Positions 1 through 5,709 of a stretch of DNA of 6,314 nucleotides are shown piece by piece. The first letter of the stretch is position 1. Each line of letters opens with the position of its first letter. Origin of the DNA: Sulfurimonas autotrophica (GTDB lineage: Bacteria > Campylobacterota > Campylobacteria > Campylobacterales > Sulfurimonadaceae); contig DQUE01000022.1 in NCBI GenBank assembly GCA_015662405.1, positions 1-6,314 on the forward strand. Direction: 5' to 3'. The notes below the pieces were generated by a model. That model was not told where the DNA came from and searched no databases. It was given only the letters and a program-made list of their open reading frames with translations. Position numbers and translations under genes: made by a program.

Positions 1-114
1 CTCACCCTCACCTGAAAACTCATAAAGAGGTATCTCTTCTACAACAAAGTCACGCGGTGACTGCTTAAAATGAAAATCAATACTTGCATGGGCAAGTGAA
101 TAAAATCTATCCAT
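1..114 (-). CDS. truD: TruD, tRNA pseudouridine-13 synthase (N-terminal 38 codons, cut by window edge)
   Basis: TruD isomerises uridine 13 of certain tRNAs to pseudouridine in the cytoplasm. Only the first 38 residues are in the window; the gene continues past base 1. The start is ATG at 114-112. Upstream, an AAGGA Shine-Dalgarno sequence overlaps the thiL stop codon, 14 nt from thiL, so the two genes are translationally close and almost certainly cotranscribed. The visible protein has the typical TruD N-terminal block: a short strand region, then SPRDFVVEEIPLYEFSGEGE (residues 19-38), in which the 'DFxVxEIPLYxxSGxGE' pattern is the family signature before the catalytic domain. The catalytic aspartate lies outside the window. 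The assignment rests on this N-terminal motif plus the thiL neighbour, which I recall as the same arrangement in Campylobacter. I see no frameshift or break in the portion present. Confidence 0.88.
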   Translation of the reverse strand, partial: MDRFYSLAHASIDFHFKQSPRDFVVEEIPLYEFSGEGE

Positions 115-128
115 ATTTTTACTATTCC

Positions 129-947
129 TTAAAAATGATGCGCTTTGCATCTGTTTTTATATCTATTTCTTGTTGCCAAAGCAAAAATAGTTATTTTCGT
201 TCTACTTTTTTTTGCCAATCTGCATATTTTTTTTCTATCTCTAGCATCAAAAGCAACAAGCATTTCATACTCTTCTCCACTACATGTAATATGTTTTGGC
301 ATTTTTTTGATTATTTTTACACCTACTCTGTTTAACGATGCCATTTTATCCAAATCACTCCACAACCCATCAGATATATCCATTCCCGCTTTTAAAACCC
401 TTCTACTGCTTTTTATAAAAGTGTCTCGCAGTTCTATATTGACAAACTTCGAATCGTTATGGATTTTTCCCAAGTTCTGTAACTTTTTTAAATCTTTTGC
501 TGAATTCCCCAATTTACCAGTAAAAGCAAAAAGATAGTTTTGTCTTACTTTAGAGCGTAACAGTGGCTGTGTCGCTTGTGAAATAATAGTTATTGTAATA
601 TCTAGCTTTGCATTGCTTATTGTATCTCCACCGATAATCTCAATACCGTATTGTTTTGCTACAGATTGAAATCCGTTTGCCAGATCTTGCATATCTTTTT
701 TTGTCATATTTTTTGGCATAGCAACACTTAAGAGTGCATACTTTGGTTCTGCATTCATTGCAATTGCATCTGAAATATTAACAAGCATTGCTTTTTGTGC
801 AATTTGAAAATAACTCATCCAGCTACATTTAAAATGTACATTTTCAAAAAATGCATCCTTAGAATAGACAACATTTTCAATCAATGCGCCATCATCACCA
901 ATGTATTTATTGTTAAATTTTGATATAAAATAATTTTCTAAATTCAA
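129..947 (-). CDS. thiL: ThiL, thiamine-monophosphate kinase (short form, TTG start)
   Basis: ThiL phosphorylates thiamine monophosphate with ATP to give thiamine diphosphate, the last step of cofactor synthesis; it is cytoplasmic. The 272-residue product shows ordered PurM/ThiL-type motifs. They are GDDGA (17-21), DAFFENVHF (31-39) matching the usual D-x-x-x-E-x-V-H-F metal/ATP segment, NISDAIAM (57-64), GGDT (106-109), MDISDGL (189-195) and GEEYEML (224-230). The start codon is TTG (947-945). An in-frame stop lies four codons upstream, no in-frame ATG occurs before residue 44, and the motif-bearing N-terminus requires this start. Only a weak purine run (AAGAAG) precedes it. At 272 residues it is shorter than the roughly 310-325 of many ThiL proteins; the C-terminal region after the GEEYEML motif is compressed. 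I recall short ThiL in other Campylobacterota, so this looks lineage-typical rather than broken. It is followed by truD in the same direction. Confidence 0.93.
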   Translation of the reverse strand: MNLENYFISKFNNKYIGDDGALIENVVYSKDAFFENVHFKCSWMSYFQIAQKAMLVNISDAIAMNAEPKYALLSVAMPKNMTKKDMQDLANGFQSVAKQYGIEIIGGDTISNAKLDITITIISQATQPLLRSKVRQNYLFAFTGKLGNSAKDLKKLQNLGKIHNDSKFVNIELRDTFIKSSRRVLKAGMDISDGLWSDLDKMASLNRVGVKIIKKMPKHITCSGEEYEMLVAFDARDRKKICRLAKKSRTKITIFALATRNRYKNRCKAHHF

Positions 948-1003
948 TGAAACTTCTTTTTATTAAGCAGGAATCAATCACTACCGGTATAGAATATTAC
1001 GTC

Positions 1004-1012
1004 ATTATAACA
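1004..1012 (-). promoter_or_regulatory. Probable extended -10 promoter box for thiL-truD
   Basis: Read on the minus strand, bases 1012-1004 are TGTTATAAT, an exact extended -10 (TGn followed by TATAAT). No good -35 hexamer lies 17 bp upstream, which is normal for sigma-70 promoters in Campylobacterota, where AT-rich upstream sequence replaces it. Transcription would start near 997, giving a leader of about 50 nt before the TTG start of thiL. This is prediction by motif only. Confidence 0.55.
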
Positions 1013-1218
1013 TTATTAGTAATAACACACTATGAAATCATTCCAATAGACTTTTTCTTTTTATCTCAAAAAAACAATTCAAACAAGAAAAAATAAAATT
1101 TTTCAACTATAGAGACTTAGCTCAAAAAGAGATATAGACTCACATGTCTCAAATAGTAACAATTACAAACTTCACAAAAACAAATACTACATTTAAACTG
1201 TCCTAAGACTATTCACGC

Positions 1219-1224
1219 TATAAT
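1219..1224 (+). promoter_or_regulatory. Probable -10 box of the flavoprotein-FeS-CCG operon
   Basis: TATAAT preceded by GC gives the gnTATAAT form reported for sigma-70 promoters in Campylobacter. Transcription would begin around 1231, giving a leader of about 30 nt that contains the Shine-Dalgarno sequence at 1249-1253. No -35 consensus is visible; the upstream 80 bp are rich in short A and T runs. Position, exact hexamer and leader length agree, so this is the best promoter candidate in the window. Confidence 0.6.
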
Positions 1225-1248
1225 CAGCATTATTTTAGTTCTTTATTG

Positions 1249-1253
1249 AAGGA
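1249..1253 (+). promoter_or_regulatory. Shine-Dalgarno AAGGA that fixes the flavoprotein start at ATG 1261
   Basis: AAGGA ends 7 nt before the ATG at 1261, an ideal spacing. An in-frame TTG at 1246 lies immediately upstream of this element, so starting there would put the ribosome binding site inside the coding sequence. The five extra residues (TTG-encoded start, then KDGL) also have no family support. The ATG start leaves the protein beginning a few residues before the FAD-binding beta strand, as expected for a mature cytoplasmic flavoprotein. Confidence 0.8.
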
Positions 1254-1260
1254 TGGGTTA

Positions 1261-2973
1261 ATGAGTATTCCTATTTATACTTACGATGCGGTTATAGTTG
1301 GTGCAGGCCTTGCAGGTTGTGCAGCAGCTAGAGAACTGCAAAATGCAGGAAAAAAAGTTGCTGTTATTACAAAGCTACACCCCTTAAGAAGCCACTCTGG
1401 TGCAGCTCAAGGTGGAATCAATGCAGCATTTAGTGATGAAGACAGTGTTGAACTGCATGAATTTGATACAGTCAAAGGGTCTGATTATCTAGCAGATCAA
1501 GATGCTGTTGAGTTTATGTGTAAAAATGCCCCTGAGACGATCAGATGGGCTGAGAAAATGGGTGCTGCTTTTAGTAGAAAACCTGATGGAAAAATTGCAC
1601 AGCGTCCATTTGGTGGGCAGTCCTCTCCTCGTGCATGTTTTGCAAAGGACAGAACTGGTTTAACACTTTTGCAAACTGTTTACGAACAAGCTTACCGTGT
1701 CGGCGTAAAATTCTGGGATGAGTGGTATGCAGCAGATATTATCTACAAAGATGGAAAAGTATCAGGTGTCGTTGCTTTTAATATTCGAGATATGCAAGTA
1801 GCAATCTTTAATGCCAAAACAGTTATGTTTGCTACAGGTGGATATGCACGTGCATACAAAATCAACTCAAATGCCCATGCAAATACAGGTGATGGACTCT
1901 CTATCGTAGCACGTCACGGTCTTCCTTTAGAAGATATGGAATTTGTTCAGTTTCATCCATCAGGACTCAGTGGAAATGGTGTTTTAATTTCAGAAGCTGC
2001 ACGTGGAGAAGGTGGACGCCTTTACAATGCTAAGGGTGAGAGATTTATGGAAAAATATGCTCCAAATGCTCTTGAACTTGCATCACGAGATGTTGTTGCT
2101 CGTGCTATTTTAAATGAAATTAGAGAAGGTCGTGGTGTTGGACCAAGAAAAGATGCTGTTTACCTTGATGTAACCCATTTAGGAAAAGATCTCATTATGA
2201 ACAAGCTTCCTGAACTTCGTGAACTTGCTATGACATTTTTAGGTTTAGACATGATCAAAGAACCTATTCTTATTTCTGCAACAGCACACTACTCTATGGG
2301 TGGTATTCCTGTAGATATTGATGGGCATGCTCGCAAAAACAATAAAGAATTCATAGAGGGCTTTTATGCAGCTGGTGAGTGCTCTTGTGTATCTGTGCAT
2401 GGTGCAAACCGTCTTGGTGCAAACTCTGTCCTTGAAGCACTTCTATTTGGTCGCTTTGTTGGTAAAACAATGCTAAAAGATCTTGAGTCAATAGAACTTC
2501 GTAAAGCAGTGCAAGAGGATGCTGCAACTGCTCTTAAAGAGATAGAGTTTTTACTCAATAACAATGGAAACGAGAGTGTTCCTGCATTACGAGAAGAACT
2601 ACAACAATGCATGACTGCTAATGCCGGTGCATTTAGAACAAAAGAGTCGCTACAAATTGCTGTAGATACAGTAAAAGAGCTGCGTAAGAGATTTAAAAAT
2701 GTACGTCTTAGAGATAAATCAAAACTGTTCAATACAGAACTGCAAGAGGCTTTAGAGTTTGGACATATGCTTGATTATTCTCTCTTTATTGTTGAAAGTG
2801 CAATCGCTAGAGAAGAGAGCCGTGGTGCTCACTATAGAGAGGACTTTCAAAATCGTGATGATGAAAATTTCTTAAAACACACGATGGCATATATGGATAA
2901 AGATGGAAATATTTCACTTGATTATATGGATGTTGTTCTTGGCAAACATGAACTACGAGAAAGAAACTACTAA
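1261..2973 (+). CDS. frdA: Fumarate reductase/succinate dehydrogenase flavoprotein subunit (type E, cytoplasmic form)
   Basis: This is the catalytic subunit interconverting fumarate and succinate, with FAD bound covalently. The 570-residue protein opens with a Rossmann strand and GAGLAG (14-19). RSHSGAAQGG (43-52) follows, with H45 at the position of the histidine that carries FAD in E. coli SdhA and FrdA. TGDG (209-212), FHPSG (231-235), SEAARGEGG (244-252), HYSMGGI (343-349, H343) and HGANRLGANSVLE (380-392, R384) are the conserved substrate and flavin segments. The C-terminal helical domain includes the arginine-rich REESRGAHYRED stretch. There is no twin-arginine or Sec signal, unlike MfrA of Wolinella/Campylobacter, so I infer a cytoplasmic enzyme. 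It is first of three genes; the next starts 9 nt downstream. The HdrB-like third gene places it in the type E class. Fumarate reduction for the reductive TCA cycle is plausible in a Sulfurimonas-like host, but direction cannot be deduced from sequence; sdhA would be an equally fair symbol. Confidence 0.93.
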   Translation: MSIPIYTYDAVIVGAGLAGCAAARELQNAGKKVAVITKLHPLRSHSGAAQGGINAAFSDEDSVELHEFDTVKGSDYLADQDAVEFMCKNAPETIRWAEKMGAAFSRKPDGKIAQRPFGGQSSPRACFAKDRTGLTLLQTVYEQAYRVGVKFWDEWYAADIIYKDGKVSGVVAFNIRDMQVAIFNAKTVMFATGGYARAYKINSNAHANTGDGLSIVARHGLPLEDMEFVQFHPSGLSGNGVLISEAARGEGGRLYNAKGERFMEKYAPNALELASRDVVARAILNEIREGRGVGPRKDAVYLDVTHLGKDLIMNKLPELRELAMTFLGLDMIKEPILISATAHYSMGGIPVDIDGHARKNNKEFIEGFYAAGECSCVSVHGANRLGANSVLEALLFGRFVGKTMLKDLESIELRKAVQEDAATALKEIEFLLNNNGNESVPALREELQQCMTANAGAFRTKESLQIAVDTVKELRKRFKNVRLRDKSKLFNTELQEALEFGHMLDYSLFIVESAIAREESRGAHYREDFQNRDDENFLKHTMAYMDKDGNISLDYMDVVLGKHELRERNY

Positions 2974-2982
2974 GGATAACTC

Positions 2983-3963
2983 ATGAGTACAGAACATAAA
3001 ATTACTACACAAAAAGTAAACTTCAAAGTATTTCGTTTTAATGCTGATGAAGATTATCTTCCATACTATGAAAACTATGATATGGAAGTAACTTCAGAAG
3101 AGGTTGTGCTAGATATATTAAATAGAATTAAATGGGATCATGATGGAAGTTTTTCATATAGAAGAAGTTGTCGTCATGGAATATGTGGAGCATGTGCCAT
3201 CAAAGTCAATGGACGCTCAACACTTGCGTGTAAAGAGAGTATGAATGATATGGTTGCACTTTTTGGTAAAGAACTTGTAATAGAGCCACTTAGCATAAAA
3301 AGAGCTGTTAAGGATATGGTAATCGATAAAGCAGACTTTTGGGAAAAGCATGATGCCATCACACCGTACCTTGTCGCCGAAATTGACGAAAACCCAACAA
3401 CTGAAAACCTAGTTTCACCAAAAGATGCACAAAAGCTAGATGAAGCAGATCTTTGTATTCAATGTGGTGCATGTCACTATGCCTGTCCTGTAGTTGAAAT
3501 AAATGAAGATTTTTTCGGACCTGCCGCATTTGCTGCAGCATATAGGTTTGAAGCTGATGTGCGTGATAATTCTGAATCAAGACTAAAAGATGTCAATGAA
3601 GAGAGACAGGGTGTTTGGGATTGTGTAAAATGTTTTGAATGTGCTCAAGTCTGTCCAAAAGATATTGATCCAATTGGCAAAATTACTAAATTACACCAAA
3701 TGGCATTTCAAGAAGGGGTTGCCAATAACAATGTTGCAGTCCGCCATGCAGTTGGTTTTAAAAAATCAATCGTTAAAAATGGAGTTCTTGATGAGGGTGG
3801 ACTTGTGCTCTACTCTGAAGGTCCTGCAATTGTAAAACATCTACCAGTTGCCTTTAAAATGTTTACAAAAGGTAAAATTGTTCCACCATGGGGCATTACA
3901 AAATCAGAAAATCTTGATGAGATTCAAAAACTCGTTAAATCTTCATCAACTGCAAAGTTTTAG
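2983..3963 (+). CDS. frdB: Fumarate reductase/succinate dehydrogenase iron-sulfur subunit (type E, three four-cysteine cluster motifs)
   Basis: This subunit passes electrons between the flavoprotein and the third subunit. The 326-residue protein has an N-terminal plant-type ferredoxin domain with C63, C68, C71 and C83 (C-x4-C-x2-C-x11-C) for a [2Fe-2S] cluster. A C-terminal helical ferredoxin domain carries C158, C161, C164 and C168-P, then C214, C217, C220 and C224-P. Classical SdhB/FrdB proteins lack the C217 equivalent and bind [3Fe-4S] there. The extra cysteine predicts a second [4Fe-4S] cluster, as described for type E enzymes of Acidianus/Sulfolobus. A tail of about 100 residues follows the last motif and is longer than in E. 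coli SdhB. No signal peptide or membrane segment is seen. The start is ATG at 2983; AAGGA overlapping the flavoprotein stop codon lies 6 nt before it. The next gene begins 10 nt after its TAG stop. Confidence 0.94.
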   Translation: MSTEHKITTQKVNFKVFRFNADEDYLPYYENYDMEVTSEEVVLDILNRIKWDHDGSFSYRRSCRHGICGACAIKVNGRSTLACKESMNDMVALFGKELVIEPLSIKRAVKDMVIDKADFWEKHDAITPYLVAEIDENPTTENLVSPKDAQKLDEADLCIQCGACHYACPVVEINEDFFGPAAFAAAYRFEADVRDNSESRLKDVNEERQGVWDCVKCFECAQVCPKDIDPIGKITKLHQMAFQEGVANNNVAVRHAVGFKKSIVKNGVLDEGGLVLYSEGPAIVKHLPVAFKMFTKGKIVPPWGITKSENLDEIQKLVKSSSTAKF

Positions 3964-3966
3964 GAG
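3962..3966 (+). promoter_or_regulatory. Shine-Dalgarno AGGAG that fixes the third-subunit start at ATG 3974
   Basis: AGGAG overlaps the TAG stop of the iron-sulfur gene and ends 7 nt before ATG 3974. The open frame itself extends upstream to an ATG at 3848, inside the iron-sulfur gene. Those 42 extra residues are low-complexity out-of-frame translation, while residues from 3974 begin directly with the family-typical 'YALFTGC' strand and first cluster cysteine. The short start is therefore preferred. Confidence 0.85.
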
Positions 3967-3973
3967 TGAAAGA

Positions 3974-4855
3974 ATGAAAAAATTAAAATATGCACTTTTT
4001 ACAGGATGTACCGCAAAACAGAGTACTCCTGAACAAATGATGTCAACAATGGCAGTTGCTGATAAATTAGGAATTGAGCTTGTAGAACTCACTGAAGCGT
4101 CATGCTGTGGAGCATCACATCTTCAAGATTATGATGACTTTTTATCATTGGTTTTAAATGCTAGAAATATAGCTTATGCAGAGAAACATGAGCTTACAAT
4201 GGTAACTATCTGCAATACTTGCCAACTCAATACAGCTATGACAAAACAGAGACTTGACAATAACGAAGAGCTCAAAGCAAAAGTCAATGAAAAACTTGCA
4301 GAGGTCGGTCTAGAGTATAAAGGCACTTCTGCAGTGACACACTTTTTATATGCAATTATTGATGACTTTGGTCTTGATAGACTAAAAGAGATGGTTGTAA
4401 CACCACTGAGTCAGTTTAATATTGCACCTTTTTATGGATGTCACAATATACGTCCGTCAGAATTGCAAAATGAGACACACAAAACTGCAGAAAATCCTTA
4501 TAATCCTACTTCACTAGACGATTTAATTATTGCTTGTGGTGGAGAGAGTGTTGATTATGATGAAAAAAATAAATGCTGTGGTTTTCATGTTGAACTCCAA
4601 GCCCCACATACTGCTGCAGTTCTCACAGGAAATGCAATAGCTGGAGCAATGGATGGCAATGCTGACTGGATGGTCACACCCTGCCCTTTATGCCATCTTA
4701 AATTAGATACACAAACAGCACATGCAAGTGAAGCAATTGGGCGTGAAGTAGAGCTTCCAGTCCTTCATATGCAACAAATGCTTGGACTTGCACTTGGTTG
4801 TACTCCAGCAGAACTTGGATTAAACCACCACTTGGCAAAAGTGGACTTCATTTAA
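3974..4855 (+). CDS. CCG-domain (HdrB/SdhE/MfrE-like) third subunit of type E fumarate reductase/succinate dehydrogenase
   Basis: This replaces the cytochrome b membrane anchor of classical enzymes and belongs with HdrB, archaeal SdhE and epsilonproteobacterial MfrE. The 293-residue protein contains two cysteine-rich CCG domains. The first has C12, C44-C45-G46 and C80-x2-C83; the second has C156, C201-C202-G203 and C237-x2-C240. In HdrB each five-cysteine set ligates a noncubane [4Fe-4S] cluster. In archaeal SdhE one set was reported to hold zinc, so the cofactors here are uncertain. An additional C188 sits between the two halves of the second motif. I see no hydrophobic stretch long enough for a transmembrane helix and no signal peptide; membrane contact, if any, would be peripheral. 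It is the last gene of the operon. It is probably often annotated 'heterodisulfide reductase subunit B', but no HdrA or HdrC is nearby and the flavoprotein and FeS neighbours identify its real partners. It is not the unrelated flavinylation factor also called SdhE. Confidence 0.92.
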   Translation: MKKLKYALFTGCTAKQSTPEQMMSTMAVADKLGIELVELTEASCCGASHLQDYDDFLSLVLNARNIAYAEKHELTMVTICNTCQLNTAMTKQRLDNNEELKAKVNEKLAEVGLEYKGTSAVTHFLYAIIDDFGLDRLKEMVVTPLSQFNIAPFYGCHNIRPSELQNETHKTAENPYNPTSLDDLIIACGGESVDYDEKNKCCGFHVELQAPHTAAVLTGNAIAGAMDGNADWMVTPCPLCHLKLDTQTAHASEAIGREVELPVLHMQQMLGLALGCTPAELGLNHHLAKVDFI

Positions 4856-4879
4856 TCTGTTTTCTCTTTTTCTTTTCTC

Positions 4880-4904
4880 ATTCTACTTCCTCTAGAAGTA
4901 GAAT
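4880..4904 (+). repeat. Perfect 10-bp inverted repeat (5-nt loop) downstream of the operon; possible weak terminator or 3' stabilising hairpin
   Basis: ATTCTACTTC (4880-4889) and GAAGTAGAAT (4895-4904) are exact reverse complements around the loop CTCTA. The stem has only three G-C pairs and is followed by AATTATT rather than a clean T run, so it is not a textbook intrinsic terminator on either strand. It lies 24 nt after the operon stop, behind a pyrimidine-only stretch interrupted by one G (4856-4879), and 25 nt before the xth start. A 3' end or processing hairpin for the operon is the likeliest role. The rest of 4856-4929 shows no convincing promoter for xth, which may depend on readthrough. 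Confidence 0.5.
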
Positions 4905-4929
4905 AATTATTCAACACAATGGAATATAA

Positions 4930-5706
4930 ATGTCAAACACAATAGAAATAATATCTTGGAATGTTAACGGAATACGTGCTGTAGCCAACAAAGAAGCCTT
5001 ACAATGGATTGATGAAAGAGAGACCGATATTTTATGTCTCCAAGAGATAAAAGCACAAAAAGATCAGATTCCAAATAATTTATTCCAAAAAAAGTTTACT
5101 GAGGTTATTATCAACTCCGGAGAGAGAAAAGGTTATAGTGGAACGGCTACATATAGTATGTTGCAAAGTGATTATACCTCTACATGTAACGATATAGATA
5201 CAAAGCATGAAGGACGTATTATAGAGACTCACTATGGAGATATAGTACTTTTTAATGTCTATTTTCCAAACGGTCAAAAGGATGAAGAACGCCTTAGGTA
5301 TAAGATGAAGTTTTATGATGACTTTTTAGCCTATTGTGAAAAACTCAAAGAAGAGGGAAAAAGTATTATTGTCTGTGGAGATGTTAATACTGCTCATCGT
5401 GAAATAGATTTAAAAAACCCAAAAGCAAATGCTAAAACATCTGGTTTTTTACCGATTGAGAGAGCATGGATAGAAAAATTTTTAGATCATGGGTATATAG
5501 ATACATTTAGATATGTTCATGGAGATAAAGAAGATGCCTATTCATGGTGGTCTTATCGCTCAAACGCAAGAGTCAAAAATGTTGGCTGGAGGATTGATTA
5601 TTTTTTTATTTCAGAAGATTTAGCCCAAAGCCTTGAAGATGCTTTTATATTAGACTACATAGAGGGCTCTGATCACTGTCCAGTTGGCATCAGAATCTCC
5701 CTCTAG
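4930..5706 (+). CDS. xth: Exodeoxyribonuclease III / AP endonuclease (ExoA/APE1-like)
   Basis: This enzyme cuts DNA 5' to abasic sites and trims 3' blocked ends in base-excision repair. The 258-residue protein has the whole catalytic set of the endonuclease/exonuclease/phosphatase fold. N11 is in SWNVNGIRA, E39 in LCLQEIK (metal), Y111 in FNVYFPNG, D151 and N153 in GDVNTAH, D223 in WRIDYFF, and D248-H249 in GSDHCPV at the C-terminus. The SWWSYRSNARVKNVGWRIDY block (205-224) is of the ExoA/APE1-like subclass, whose members mostly act as AP endonucleases. Length is normal for the bacterial family and there is no N-terminal extension. The start is ATG at 4930 with a modest GGA 6 nt upstream. It stands apart from the redox operon by 74 bp and a hairpin, and ends only 3 nt from the converging mogA. 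Confidence 0.95.
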   Translation: MSNTIEIISWNVNGIRAVANKEALQWIDERETDILCLQEIKAQKDQIPNNLFQKKFTEVIINSGERKGYSGTATYSMLQSDYTSTCNDIDTKHEGRIIETHYGDIVLFNVYFPNGQKDEERLRYKMKFYDDFLAYCEKLKEEGKSIIVCGDVNTAHREIDLKNPKANAKTSGFLPIERAWIEKFLDHGYIDTFRYVHGDKEDAYSWWSYRSNARVKNVGWRIDYFFISEDLAQSLEDAFILDYIEGSDHCPVGIRISL

Positions 5707-5709
5707 TTT

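Larger units (their letters stand above)
948..1260. other. Divergent intergenic region between thiL and the fumarate reductase/succinate dehydrogenase operon
   Basis: About 313 bp of very AT-rich sequence separate the divergent thiL and flavoprotein genes. It contains an extended -10 box facing thiL (1004-1012), a -10 box facing the operon (1219-1224), the operon Shine-Dalgarno sequence (1249-1253), and runs of A or T between 1051 and 1106. Three loosely repeated pairs of ATAGACT-like and CTCAAA elements lie between 1046 and 1153. An 8-bp palindrome TACCGGTA is at 982-989, inside the probable thiL leader. I see no tRNA, no riboswitch-like fold and no convincing small gene; a 20-codon ATG frame at 1144-1206 lacks a credible ribosome binding site. 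Confidence 0.8.

Noticed and set aside
982..989. Palindrome TACCGGTA in the thiL leader as an operator.
   Set aside because: Only 8 bp, does not extend outward, not repeated; too little to support a binding site.
1144..1206. A 20-codon ATG frame, threonine-rich, upstream of the flavoprotein promoter box (possible leader peptide).
   Set aside because: No Shine-Dalgarno sequence at useful distance; it ends before the likely transcription start (about 1231), so it would not be on the operon mRNA; no attenuator fold follows.
1246..1260. TTG start giving a flavoprotein five residues longer.
   Set aside because: The AAGGA ribosome binding site would fall inside the coding sequence; ATG 1261 has ideal spacing and fits the family N-terminus.
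2364..2732. Long open frame on the minus strand inside the flavoprotein gene, and similar shadows inside frdB, xth, thiL and mogA.
   Set aside because: They overlap strongly supported genes, have low-complexity Ser/Arg or Phe-rich compositions and no recognisable domain.
3848..3973. Upstream ATG extending the CCG subunit by 42 residues into the iron-sulfur gene.
   Set aside because: The extra residues are out-of-frame translation of the upstream gene with no family likeness, and AGGAG at 3962-3966 clearly serves ATG 3974.
3974..4855. Reading the third gene as part of a heterodisulfide reductase or an electron-bifurcating Hdr complex.
   Set aside because: No HdrA, HdrC or hydrogenase/dehydrogenase partner genes are present; adjacent flavoprotein and SdhB-type genes explain it as a type E subunit.
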